From JACDAN01 sp963847235 (GTDB lineage Bacteria > Actinomycetota > Thermoleophilia > Gaiellales > Gaiellaceae), in assembly GCA_963847235.1 (NCBI GenBank), contig CAWJYU010000013.1, positions 1-64,000 on the forward strand: a DNA stretch of 64,000 bases, written 5' to 3'. This document shows positions 36,178-45,805 of the stretch, one piece after another. Every line of letters starts with the position of its first letter. Position 1 is the first letter of the stretch. The translations under genes and the position numbers were made by a program. The notes under the pieces were generated by a model. That model was not told the origin of the DNA. It saw only the letters and a program-made list of their open reading frames with translations, and did no database searches.

Positions 36178-36858
36178 ATGGCAACGGTCCTGGTCGTCGA
36201 CGACGAGCCGATCGTCCGGGACGTCGTGTCCCGGTACCTCGAGCGCGACGGCCACACGATCGTGGAGGCCGCCGACGGAGACGAGGCGCGCGGGCTGATC
36301 GAGCGGGAGGCTCCGAGCCTCGTCGTGCTCGACGTGATGCTGCCCGGCAAGACGGACGGGCTGGCGCTCTGCCGCTGGATCCGCTCGACCTCGGACCTCG
36401 CCGTGATCCTGCTGACCGCGCGCGGGGAGGAGACGGATCGCATCGTCGGCCTCGAGCTGGGCGCGGACGACTACGTGACGAAGCCGTTCTCGCCTCGCGA
36501 GCTGGCGAGCCGCGTCCGCACCGTCCTGCGGCGGGCGCAGCCGGCCGCGCCGCCGCCGCAGCGGGTCGAGGTGGGCTCGCTGGTCGTGGACGCCGGCCGG
36601 CACGAGGCGCGAAAGGACGGGCGGCTGCTCAGCCTCACCACCCGCGAGTTCGACCTGCTCTGGTTCCTCGCCTCGAACCCGAACCGCGTCTTCTCGCGCG
36701 ACCAGCTGATGGCGCGCGTCTGGGGCTACGCTGCCGCGCTGGACACCGGCACGGTGACCGTCCACGTCCGGCGGCTGCGGGAGAAGCTCGAGGACGACCC
36801 GTCGAAGCCCGACCTCCTCGAGACCGTCTGGGGCGTGGGCTACCGGCTCCGCGCATGA
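36178..36858 (+). CDS. OmpR/PhoB-family response regulator
   Basis: A 226-residue regulator. The receiver (residues 1-118) has VLVVDDEPIVRDVVSRYL, the phospho-acceptor in LVVLDVMLPGKTDGL, the Thr in ILLTARGEE and the Lys in YVTKPFSPRELASRV. A winged-helix DNA-binding domain follows (VEVGSLVVDAGRHEARKDG ... LTTREFDLLWFLASNPNRVFSRDQLMARVWGY ... VTVHVRRLREKLEDDP). I prefer the ATG at 36178 (MATVLVVDDE) to the GTG six bases earlier. Two GGAACTCG direct repeats 54 bases apart lie just upstream and could be its own binding sites. It overlaps the kinase gene by four bases. Confidence 0.92.
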   Translation: MATVLVVDDEPIVRDVVSRYLERDGHTIVEAADGDEARGLIEREAPSLVVLDVMLPGKTDGLALCRWIRSTSDLAVILLTARGEETDRIVGLELGADDYVTKPFSPRELASRVRTVLRRAQPAAPPPQRVEVGSLVVDAGRHEARKDGRLLSLTTREFDLLWFLASNPNRVFSRDQLMARVWGYAAALDTGTVTVHVRRLREKLEDDPSKPDLLETVWGVGYRLRA

Positions 36859-37934
36859 CCGCGTTCGCCGTCGCCCTCGGTGTCGCCGTGCTCGCAGGAG
36901 CCGTCGCCGCCGTGGCGGTCCCGCGGCTTCTGCCGACGCTGCGCCTGCAGCTCGGCGCCCTGGCGCTTCTCGCCGTCATCCTCCCGCTGGCGGTCGTGAT
37001 CGCTTCCGGGATCGTGATGTTCGACATGCACGACGCGGAGATCGTCGCGGTGGCGCTCGCATCCGGGCTGCTCGCGGTGGCCGGGGCGCTGCTGCTCTCG
37101 CGCCGGATCCTCCAGCCGCTGGAGCGACTGCGCGAGGCGTCCGCGGAGCTCTCGCGCGGCGAGCTGAGCGCCCGGGCGTCGGAGTCCGGGCCGCGCGAGC
37201 TCCAGGAAGTGAGCGCGTCCTTCAACGAGATGGCGACGAGCCTGGAGCAGCTGTTCGACGCCCGCCGCCAGCTCGTCGCCTGGGCGAGCCATGACCTGCG
37301 GACGCCGCTCGCCTCCCTCCGCGCGATGGTCGAGGCGCTGGAGGACGGGCTGGCCTCTGCGGACGAGTACCTTCCGGCGATCCGCGAGCAGCTGGAGACG
37401 CTCTCGGTGCTCGTCGAGGATCTCTTCGAGCTGGCGCGCATCGACGCCGGCGTCCTCACGCTCGAGCTCCGCGACCAGCCGCTCGGCGAGCTGATCTCGA
37501 GCTGCCTGCGCGCGCTGGACGCCGAGGCGAAGGCGCGCAACGTCCAGCTGGAGGCGCGAGTCGACCCGGCCGACCCGTCCGTGCGGATCGCGCCGGAGAA
37601 GGTCGAGCGGGTGCTGCTGAACCTGCTGACGAACGCGGTCCGGCACACGCCGGGCGACGGCGCGGTCTCCGTGGTCGTCCAGCCGAACTCCGACCACGTC
37701 GTCGTCGCGGTCGAGGACACCGGGGCCGGCCTGACGGCGGGCGCGGCGCAGCGGATGTTCGAGCGCTTCTGGCGGGACGACGAGTCGCGCGCGAGCGGCG
37801 GCGCCGGGCTCGGCCTGGCGATCGCGCAGGGCCTCGTCCACGCCCACGGCGGCACGATCTGGGCCGAGAACCGGAGCTCGGGCGGCGCCCGGGTCGCTTT
37901 CACGCTCCCGCTCTCGAGCGCCCGCCAAGCGTGA
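36855..37934 (+). CDS. Membrane sensor histidine kinase with HAMP domain
   Basis: A 359-residue kinase. Two or three membrane helices lie in the first 85 residues with almost no extracytoplasmic loop, so sensing is probably within the membrane or by a partner. HAMP (LSRRILQPLERLREASAELSRGELSARA), HisKA with the H box LVAWASHDLRTPLASLRAM, and HATPase with NLLTNAVRHTPGDGAV (N box), VEDTGAGLTAG and ASGGAGLGLAIAQGLVHAHGG (G boxes) follow. It overlaps both neighbours by four bases (regulator before, ArsC-like gene after), forming one operon. The signal could be arsenate or phosphate-like stress given the downstream gene, but this is inference. Confidence 0.92.
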   Translation: MTAFAVALGVAVLAGAVAAVAVPRLLPTLRLQLGALALLAVILPLAVVIASGIVMFDMHDAEIVAVALASGLLAVAGALLLSRRILQPLERLREASAELSRGELSARASESGPRELQEVSASFNEMATSLEQLFDARRQLVAWASHDLRTPLASLRAMVEALEDGLASADEYLPAIREQLETLSVLVEDLFELARIDAGVLTLELRDQPLGELISSCLRALDAEAKARNVQLEARVDPADPSVRIAPEKVERVLLNLLTNAVRHTPGDGAVSVVVQPNSDHVVVAVEDTGAGLTAGAAQRMFERFWRDDESRASGGAGLGLAIAQGLVHAHGGTIWAENRSSGGARVAFTLPLSSARQA

Positions 37935-38335
37935 CTCCCGACCAGCCCGAGGTGCTGTTCGTCTGCGTCCAGAACGCGGGGCGCAGCCAGATGGCGGCCG
38001 GCCTCGTCAAGCTCCGCTCCGACGGGCGCATCCTCGTCCGCTCGGCCGGGAGCCAGCCGGCCGCCGAGATTCACCCGCCTGTGGTCGCCGCGATGCAGGA
38101 GCTGGGCGTCGACATGGACCAGGAGTTCCCGAAGCCGCTCACCGACGAGGTCGTCCGGGCCGCGGATGTCGTGATCACGATGGGCTGTGGCGACGCCTGT
38201 CCGATCTATCCGGGCAAGCGCTACGAGGACTGGACGGTGGACGACCCGGCCGGCGAGGACATCGAGACCGTGCGCCGGATCCGCGACGACATCGACGGGC
38301 GCGTCCAGAAGCTGATCGCCGAAGTACTGGGCTAG
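37931..38335 (+). CDS. Arsenate reductase, low-molecular-weight phosphatase type
   Basis: A 134-residue protein with the LMW tyrosine-phosphatase fold. The P-loop VCVQNAGRSQ gives C-x5-R with nucleophile Cys12 and Arg18. A second Cys pair (MGCGDACPIYPG, Cys86 and Cys90) and the general-acid DDPAG near residue 105 match thioredoxin- or mycothiol-linked arsenate reductases more than protein phosphatases. The reaction would be As(V) to As(III). The GTG start overlaps the kinase stop (GTGA), so it is co-translated with the two-component system. No arsenite exporter gene is adjacent, which leaves the possibility of a protein-phosphatase role. Confidence 0.85.
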   Translation: MTPDQPEVLFVCVQNAGRSQMAAGLVKLRSDGRILVRSAGSQPAAEIHPPVVAAMQELGVDMDQEFPKPLTDEVVRAADVVITMGCGDACPIYPGKRYEDWTVDDPAGEDIETVRRIRDDIDGRVQKLIAEVLG

Positions 38336-38435
38336 TCCGGCGCGCGCGTCCGACTCGCCTCGGACCGGTGAGCGGCGGGTATCGATGCGGTGAACGCCGG
38401 GCGCACGGCGGACGAGCGGTCGTAGCGTCCCGGCC

Positions 38436-39500
38436 ATGAACAGATACCTGCTTCCACTTCTCGCCGCGCTCATGGCTGCGGCGCTCACCGGCGGGCTTGC
38501 GCTCGCCGACCACGATGACGACGACGACCGGTCGTCACACGTCATCGGCCTCTGGGGAGACGTGCCCTACTCGGACGACCAGAAGACGAGGGGCGTCCCG
38601 AACCTGATCCGGGACATGAACCGGGCGCGGCTCGCGTTCAGCGTCCACGACGGCGACATCAAGGGCGGCGGCAGCCGCTGCGACAACCCGGTCTACGCGG
38701 AGGCCGAGGCCTCCTTCAACGCGCTTCGCGCCCCGGCGATGTACACGCCGGGCGACAACGAGTGGACGGACTGCGACCGCCCGGCGGCCGGAGGCTACGA
38801 CTCCGAGGAGCGGCTCCAGTACCTCCGCTCGACGATGTTCGACAACCCGTACTCGTTCGGAAAGCGGAAGGTCCGGCTCGAGGTGCAGGCACCGCCGTAC
38901 GTCGAGAACCGCCGCTGGCAGTACGACGGCGTCACCTACGCGACGCTCCACGTCGTCGGAACGAACAACAACCTCACCGATGTCGCGCCCGACCCTGTCG
39001 AGTTCGCCGCGCGTGACCTGGCGACGAGGGACTGGCTCCGGGAGACCTTCGACAAGGCGCAGGCCCGGCGGTCGAAGGGCGTCATGCTCATCATCCAGGC
39101 GAACACGGGCTTCGATCGCGCGGATCCCACGCGGGCGCCGACCCGCGACCCGCGGACGCTCGTCGCCGACATCAAGGGCCCGGCCCCGAACAGCGGAGAC
39201 GGCTTCGACAACTTCCTCCTCGAGCTTCGGCGTGAGGTGATCGAGTTCGGCCGGCCGGTGGCGCTCGTGCACGGCGACTCGCACTACTTCCGGGTCGACA
39301 AGCCGCTGCTCGACCGGAACGGCTTCCGGATCGAGAACTTCACCCGCGTCGAGACGCCCGGCGACAACTCACCCACGAACAACGTCGACAACTCGAACGA
39401 CGTCCAGTGGGTGAAGGTCACCGTCGACTCCTCGAACCCCGAGCTGTTCACGTTCGAGCAGGAGGTCATCGAGGCGAACCTCGTGCCGTACGTGCCCTGA
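38436..39500 (+). CDS. Secreted calcineurin-like metallophosphoesterase-type protein
   Basis: A 354-residue protein with a signal peptide (residues 1-24, ending GGLALA-DH) followed by an Asp-rich stretch (DHDDDDDRSS). Motifs of the calcineurin-like fold are visible: GLWGDVPY (DxH-like start), SVHDGDIKGGG (GD-x-x-G), MYTPGDNEWTDCDR (GDN-E) and VHGDSHYFRVDKP (late GDSH, the metal His region). This would give a two-metal phosphoesterase site, though the first motif is D-V-P rather than D-x-H, so activity is uncertain. The closest relatives by pattern are secreted proteins of unknown substrate. A terminator-like hairpin follows. Confidence 0.75.
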   Translation: MNRYLLPLLAALMAAALTGGLALADHDDDDDRSSHVIGLWGDVPYSDDQKTRGVPNLIRDMNRARLAFSVHDGDIKGGGSRCDNPVYAEAEASFNALRAPAMYTPGDNEWTDCDRPAAGGYDSEERLQYLRSTMFDNPYSFGKRKVRLEVQAPPYVENRRWQYDGVTYATLHVVGTNNNLTDVAPDPVEFAARDLATRDWLRETFDKAQARRSKGVMLIIQANTGFDRADPTRAPTRDPRTLVADIKGPAPNSGDGFDNFLLELRREVIEFGRPVALVHGDSHYFRVDKPLLDRNGFRIENFTRVETPGDNSPTNNVDNSNDVQWVKVTVDSSNPELFTFEQEVIEANLVPYVP

Positions 39501-39518
39501 TCCTCACCAGCTCTTCAC

Positions 39519-39565
39519 CTCGCCCTCACCGCAGCGATACCCACGATCCGCTGCGGTGGGGCGAG
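39519..39565 (+). terminator. Hairpin after the metallophosphoesterase-like gene
   Basis: A 17-base stem (39519-39536 with one bulged base, paired to 39549-39565) and a 12-base loop. It begins 18 bases after the stop and before the next same-strand gene. Confidence 0.65.
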
Positions 39566-39605
39566 GGTCGTGCCGTCCGTGACACCGACATCGGAGGTAC
39601 ACGAC

Positions 39606-40733
39606 GTGAACGTCACGAGGAGAAAGCTGGCGGTCGCGGTCATCGCTCTCGTCGCCGTCGCCACCGCGATGACGACGACTGCGGCCGGCGGAGACGACGG
39701 CCGGTCGAGCTGGCGCGACCGGGACACTGACCTGCTCGTCATCGGCCACCGCGGAGCGAGCGGCTACCGGCCCGAGCACACCCTCGGGTCCTACAAGCTC
39801 GCGATCGACATGGGAGCCGACTACATCGAGCCCGACCTCGTCTCGACGAAGGACGGCGTGCTGGTCGCGCGCCACGAGCCGGAGATCGAGGACACGACCG
39901 ACGTCGAGAACCACCCCGGGTTCGCGAGCCGTCGGAAGACGAAGGTGATCGACGGGATCACGTTCGAGGGCTTCTTCACCGAGGACTTCACCCTCGCCGA
40001 GCTGAAGACGCTCAAGGCGGAGGAGCGGATCCCGGCCCTCAGGCCGACCAACGCCGCATTCAACGGTCTGTACGAGGTGCCTACCCTCCAGGAAGTCATC
40101 GACCTCGCCAAGCGCGAGGGCGTGGGCATCTACCCCGAGACGAAGCACCCGACCTACCACGACTCGATCGGCCTCTCGCTCGAGGAGCCGCTCGTGCGGG
40201 TTCTGCACCGGAACGGCTACACGAAGCAGAGCTCGCCGGTCTTCGTCCAGTCCTTCGAGGTCGCGAACCTCAAGGAGCTGAACAGGATGACGCGCGTGCC
40301 GATCGTCCAGCTCATCAGCGACGTCGGCAAGCCGTGGGACTTCGTCGTCTCCGGCGACCCGCGGACCTACGCCGACCTCGCCACGCCGGCCGGGCTGCGC
40401 GAGATCGCCCGCTACGCGGACGGCGCCGGCCCGAACAAGAACCTGATCGTCCCGCGCGACTCGGCGAACCGGCTGCTGAGCCCGACGTCGTTCGTCCGGA
40501 ACGCGCACAAGGCCGGGCTCGTCGTCCACCCGTGGACGTTCCGGCGGGAGAACAGCTTCCTGCCCGAGGACTTCCGCGAGGGCAACCCGGCGAGCCCGGT
40601 GTACCTCGGCGCCACGGGGAACTTCCCCGGCGAGCTCGAGCTCTTCTACCGGCTCGGCGTCGACGGGGTCTTCAGCGACAACCCCGACGTCGCCGTCGCG
40701 GTTCGCTCGACGCTGTCCGACTCGGACGACTGA
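39606..40733 (+). CDS. Secreted glycerophosphodiester phosphodiesterase
   Basis: A 375-residue GlpQ-type enzyme with a signal peptide (residues about 1-27, TRRKLAVAVIALVAVATAMTTTAAGG). The catalytic His pair is visible: VIGHRGASGYRPEHTLGSYKLAIDMGADYIEPDLVSTKDG and VARHEPEIEDTTDV, with the Glu-x-Asp metal site in IEPDLV. It hydrolyses glycerophosphodiesters to glycerol-3-phosphate and an alcohol outside the cell. The length fits extracellular GlpQ-like proteins. The GTG at 39606 is fixed by a ggagg site eight bases upstream. The previous protein is also a secreted phosphoesterase type, so a phosphate-scavenging role is plausible. Confidence 0.9.
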   Translation: MNVTRRKLAVAVIALVAVATAMTTTAAGGDDGRSSWRDRDTDLLVIGHRGASGYRPEHTLGSYKLAIDMGADYIEPDLVSTKDGVLVARHEPEIEDTTDVENHPGFASRRKTKVIDGITFEGFFTEDFTLAELKTLKAEERIPALRPTNAAFNGLYEVPTLQEVIDLAKREGVGIYPETKHPTYHDSIGLSLEEPLVRVLHRNGYTKQSSPVFVQSFEVANLKELNRMTRVPIVQLISDVGKPWDFVVSGDPRTYADLATPAGLREIARYADGAGPNKNLIVPRDSANRLLSPTSFVRNAHKAGLVVHPWTFRRENSFLPEDFREGNPASPVYLGATGNFPGELELFYRLGVDGVFSDNPDVAVAVRSTLSDSDD

Positions 40734-40747
40734 CGGTTCCGAACGAA

Positions 40748-40776
40748 GGGAGGGCCCGCGTCGCGCGGGCCCTCCC
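40748..40776. terminator. Bidirectional hairpin between convergent genes
   Basis: A perfect 13-base stem (40748-40760/40764-40776) with a three-base loop, placed between the phosphodiesterase stop and the convergent protease stop. Confidence 0.8.
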
Positions 40777-40786
40777 CGTCCGCCGG

Positions 40787-43700
40787 CTATGGAGTCGTCT
40801 CGATCGAGAGCGCGCCGCTGTTCGTGGCGAGCCGGAGGAGGAGCAGGCCCGAGACTGTCGTCCGCTGCTCCTGTCCGCCGGCGTACGTCCAGAGCTGCGT
40901 CCGGTTGTCCTTCGACCGCCAGTCGGCCGTCGCCCGCTGCAGCGGGGAGATGACCAGGAGCTCCTGGTGGAGCTCCTCGAGCGTGCCGTTCTTCTTGGCC
41001 TTCCAGTCGAAGAACATGACGTTGTAGGCCGGACGCGTCACCGCGCCGCCGTTGTACTGCAGCGTCTGGATCCCGGCCACGGCGTCGTTCTTCATCAGCC
41101 CGGTCGAGTGGACGAGCCGCAGGGTGTTGCCCGCGACGTCGACCAGGTCGTACGTACGGATCTCGACACGGTGGTTCCGGTTGCCCGTCGGCACGCGCTG
41201 GACGGCTGACGGCGTCAGCGGGCCGGTGGCTGTGCCCGATTGAGCATCGCGGCCGTAGACGGCGACGTCCTTCTTCGCCGGATCGAACTGGAGGTACGCC
41301 TCCGGCGCCGCCTTGTCGAGCTTGACGGTGGTCGTGCCGACGTCGCTGGTGTTGCCCGCGTTGTCGGTCGCGAAGTAGCTCAGCGTCGTGATCCCGTTCG
41401 TGCTGATGACGATGCTGGCGGTCGCAGCGTTCACGGTCGTCGACGCGATCGGCTGAGCGCCCGTCGCCGAGTACGTGATGCTCTTGATACCCGACCCGTT
41501 CGCGTCGTCGGTCGCGGTCAGCGTTACCGTGACGTTGCTGTTGTGCCAGCCGGCCGCGTTGGGCGGAGGCGCGACCGACGCGGTGATCGTCGGCTTCAAC
41601 GTGTCGGCGATCGTGAAGTTCGCGTTCGAGACGTCGAAGAAGACGTTGCCGACCGCCTCGATCTTCACGCGCGCCGCAGTGCTCGTCGCGACGTGCGGGA
41701 TCGTGACCGCCGCGGAGCCGTCGTTCGGCGTGTTCGCCGCCAGGACGTGCGGATACGTGCGGCCGCCGTCCGCGGACAGGCTGATCTTCACGTCCGTCGT
41801 GCCGACCGGCGGGAGATCGGTGTTCGCCTTGTCCCAGGTGACCGTCTGGCGTCGAGCCGCCCGGGTACGTCACCGCCGTGTTCGGCGCGGTGACGAGGAA
41901 CGGGCCGGTGCTCGGCGCCAGCTTGAGAGTGAGGTCACGGGCGTTGTTGCCGCCGCCGCCCATCCGCAGGTCGCGGGCGGTGAAGCGGAAGTGGAGCTCC
42001 GGCGGCGGGCCGAGGTTCGTGCCGAGGAAGCCGACGTAGTCGGCGGTCGGCAGGAACTCCGAGTAGCACTCCCGGAGCGGGAATCGGCACCGGCGGCGCG
42101 ATCGGCCCGAGCGGGCACGTCCCGGTCTCGGCGTTCGTGTTGTTCGCGAGGATCTGCTCCAGGTCCGGGAAGACCCGGGTCGGGCTCGGCGTCACGTGGT
42201 TCTGGTTCGGCGAGTTGTACTGCAGCGTGTCGGTCTCGCTGATCGGCGCCGAGCGCGGGAACATCGCGAACAGCGGCCCGTCCGGCTTGACGTTGTTGAG
42301 CAGCGACGTGCCGCCGTTGTTGCCGCCGGGGATCGGCGCGCCCCCTCGGTCGTTCTGCTCCCACGCGTAGAGGATCGTGTCGCCCTGCGGGTCGGTCGCC
42401 GCCCCGGTGAGGGCGAACGGCGTCCGGAGCGGGATCGTGAAGCTGGTCGTCGGCTGTCCAGTCACCGGATCCGACGCGGCCGGGAAGCTGATCACCGGGA
42501 AGTCGTTGCCGGTCATCGTGACCGTGCCGCCGTTGTTCACGGCGACCGCCACGGTCGGTCTCGCCGATGAAACCTGACGAGCGCTGCCGAGAGGTCCTCG
42601 ACGCGCGAGCGACGACAGGTCTGTCGCAGCGAGCGTCCCGCCGTACGTGACCTGGAAGCCGGTGTTGTTGATCACGACCGGGTTCCCACCGCCGCCTCCG
42701 AACGCGTTGATCGTCGCCGTGCCGCCGGCCGGAAGCACGGAGTTCACCGCGGTGGTCACACCGTCCGTCGTGTACGGCAGGGTGCCCGCCGGTAGCGACG
42801 GGTCGTTGGTGATCGGCAGCGACTGCGTGCCGTTGAAGTTGACGCGGAACGAGTCGAACGACCCGCCGTGGTTCGTCTCCTCGACCGAGGCGAAGCAGCC
42901 GCCACAGCTGAGGTCGACGAGCTCGACAGTTCGGATGGTCGAGCGGGTCGCCTGACGCAGGCGGGTTGAAGGTGATGATGAAACCGGTCGTCGCCGCCCC
43001 GGTCACGGTCGCGCCCGGGAAGCCGGGAATGTCATTGAGGGCCGACGTCAGGTTTGCGTTGTTGTACGCCTGCGCCGAGCCTCCGATCAGGGCGGAGTCG
43101 TTCCCGCCGAACCGCATGCGGAACGGCGAGAAGTAGGTCACGGATCCGCCGCCGGTCGGGTTCGTCGTCGGTGCGGCCGGCAGCTCGTATTGGAACGACC
43201 GGGGCGTCGGGACCGCGGTAATCGCGAACGTGCCCGGCGAAGCCGCCGCCGGTCGTGATCGTGACGATGTCGCCGACCGAGCGGCCGTGCGCGAGTACCG
43301 TCCTGATCGTCGCCGTCGTTCCGACGGCGCTCGCGCCCGGCGCGAGGAGCCTGATGTTCCCGCCGCCGGTCCTCGCCAGTCCCGTCGCGGTCGGATGGGT
43401 GAAGGTGAAGGCGCGGGTGGTCGGTACGGTCTCGACCGTCCACGTCCCGTTGTACTCGGCGACGGGGACACCCGTGATCTCGACCTGGTCGCCGGGCTGG
43501 AGCGTGTGGGTCGCGCCGGCGGCTCCGGTCGAGATCGTCACGATGCTGCCGCTCTGGGAGGCGCCTCCGAGCTGCGCCGTGCTGGGGGCGGGCCCAATCG
43601 CCACATTCAGCGGCTGAACCGTGGACGCCCGCGAATAGCCGGGGCCCAGAGTCACCGTCTGCACTTCGTGGCCGCCGCCGAAGTGCCGGAGCGAGACGGT

Positions 43701-45355
43701 CTGCACTTCGTTGAGCGGGAGCGAACGTCGTCGTCGCGGCGAACGTCGTCATCTCCTGCTGGCTCCGCTGCGAGAAGTACGGGTCGCTGTGAGGCTGGAG
43801 GTCGTCGGTCGCGCAGATGCCGGCGTACGCCTGGACGGAGGAGCCGCTGCCCGGCTCGACCGAGTGCGCCTGGCTGCGGTTCCCGCCCGAGCAGTTGAGC
43901 TGGTTGCCGTTGAAGGTGTGGTTGCCGGCGAACTGGTGGCCGAGCTCGTGCGCGACGTAGTCGACGGCGAAGAAGTCGCCGACCGGCGTCGCGAGGCCCG
44001 TGCAGCCCGCTGCCTTGTTCTGCCGTCCGACCTGGGCGAGCTGCGCGACACCGCCGCCCGGCTGGCCGAGCGCCAGGTGGCCGACGTCGTAGTTCGAGGC
44101 GCCGATGATCTGGCTGATGACGATGCGCTGCCGCGCCGGTCGAGCAGCTCAACACCTGCGCCTGCGTGTAGCAGCCGGCGGACCCGCAGGGCCCGTTCGG
44201 CGCGACCGCAAGGTCGTACGTGTTCAGGTTGAGGAGGTCGTTGTTGGCGATGAACTGCATGCGGATCGTGAGGTCGTCCTCGTAGATCTGGTTCACGCGG
44301 TTCATCAGCGCGACCTTCGCAGCAGTCACGTTCGCCGGCCCGCCGAAGAACGCGGAGTAGCCCGGGTCGGTGATCATCGCCAGCCGGTACGTACGGAGCT
44401 CAGGCCCCGTCGGTGGGTCCACCGTGGGATCGTCGTCGCGGACGACCTGGTAGCTCGTGTGCGCGCTCTGCTCTCCGTCCGTCGCGTCGACGATTCGCGC
44501 GTCGAGCTTTCCGTCCGGGTCGGCCACGAAGCTCGCGTCGAATGATCCCTCGGAGTCCGACGTCGCCGTCAGTGTCCGGGTCGGGGCGTGCTCGGTCGGA
44601 TCGCTGATCGTGATCGTGATCGCGGCGCTCTCCTCGAACCCGCCGCCGTGCAACGCGACCGTGTCGGCAGCGTGGTAGTACCCCTTGTCCGCAGAGAGCT
44701 CCGCGAGATGGGACTCGCGCTCGACGAACGGGCCGTGTGTGTCCTTCGCGTCGCGGCCGTAGTAGCTGACGTGGACGCCGGGGTTCCGGCCGACGAAATA
44801 GGGATCGATGTACCAGGCGCCGTATGACGACCGCACCGACGCGTGGAACCCGAGCGGGCTGATGTCAGCGTGGATCGTCGCCGTGCGGTCGGTGATGCCG
44901 CGGCCGCGAAAGGCCTTGATCTCCGGATGCTTGCGCGCGAGCCCCGGGGCCATGATCGGGTACTCGACGAGCGCGAAGCGATGGAAGGTCCCGTTCGGCG
45001 CGGGGAGGGAGACGACGAGCGGGTTCGTGCGGGCCGCAGTCGTGCGCTCGCGCGGCGCACGTGCGAGCACGGACCGGAGCCGTGCCGAATCCAGGGCCAC
45101 CGGGCGGATGCTGCGGGCGTGCACGGCAACCTTCCGATTGGTCGCGTGTCGTGGCTTCGCAGCCTTCGCCCAGAGATGCTTGGTGCCGAGCGTGTCCCTC
45201 AGCGCGCGGAGGTGCTTCTCCGTCTGGCCGGGTGCGGCGCTCTGCGCCGGCACCGCCGCTGCGGACACGGCGACTGCGAGAACGACGCCGAGCGTGAGCC
45301 CGGCGGTGGCGAAGGTTCCACGGCGCCGGGTGCGGCGCAGGGTCGTGCGCGTCAT
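40787..45355 (-). CDS. Large secreted reprolysin-like metalloprotease with Ig-like repeats, frame-broken six times
   Basis: One gene of about 1520 residues. It starts at ATG 45355 after a GGAGGGGAGAG site, with a signal peptide (ending VSAAAVPAQSA). A propeptide follows, then the catalytic domain. The zinc site HELGHQFAGNH is encoded at 43918-43950, preceded by VDYVA, and fits HExxHxxxxxH. C-terminal parts are beta-rich, with an Ig-like domain (TITASVAPPPNAAGWHNSNVTVTL). The frame changes near 44135, 43725, 43238, 42965, 42085 and 41858. The best-resolved of these fit one extra base, and conserved text continues on each side. It is an extracellular protease by fold; the target is unknown. Confidence 0.8.
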
Positions 45356-45417
45356 GACTCTCTCCCCTCCCTGCGACTGCGGCTGGTGCCGATCCTCGCA
45401 TATCGGATCGGCAATCG

Positions 45418-45805
45418 CTACGGGACGTGGGCGACGGCCTCGATCTCGATCAGCACGTCCGGCCGGAAGAGGCCGGCGACCTGGACGAGCGAGCTGGTCG
45501 GCGGCGAGGCGGTGTTCACGAACTCGTCGCGGACCGCCCGGATCGTCGCGAGCTCGGACACGTCGACGACGAAGATCGTCAGCTTGACGACGTCGGGCCA
45601 GTCGGCGCCGGCGGCGCCTGAGCGCGCGGCCGACGTTCGCGAAGGCCGTTCGCGTCTGCGCTTCCCAGCCCTCCGCCAGCGTTCCGTCCGAGTCGATCGG
45701 CACCTGGCCGGAGGTCCACACGAGGCGCCCGGGAGGAAGGCTGACGACATGGCTGTAGCCGGAAGGCGCCGGGAGATCCTCGGGAGACGCGAAGGTGGGC
45801 GTCAT
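45418..45805 (-). CDS. RidA (YjgF/YER057c/UK114) family protein, one frame break
   Basis: About 128 residues. The N-terminal half (GYSHVVSLPPGRLVWTSGQVPIDSDGTLAEGWEAQTRTAFANVGRAL) and the C-terminal half (GADWPDVVKLTIFVVDVSELATIRAVRDEFV, then FRPDVLIEIEAVAHVP) are the two conserved blocks of RidA proteins. One extra base near 45625 separates them. RidA enzymes hydrolyse reactive enamine/imine intermediates. The usual Arg near position 105, which binds the carboxylate in true RidA, is not evident in the LFRPDVLIEIEA segment except R in FRPD, so it could be of the Rid1-7 imine-deaminase group. The start overlaps the membrane-protein gene stop (ATGA). Confidence 0.75.
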
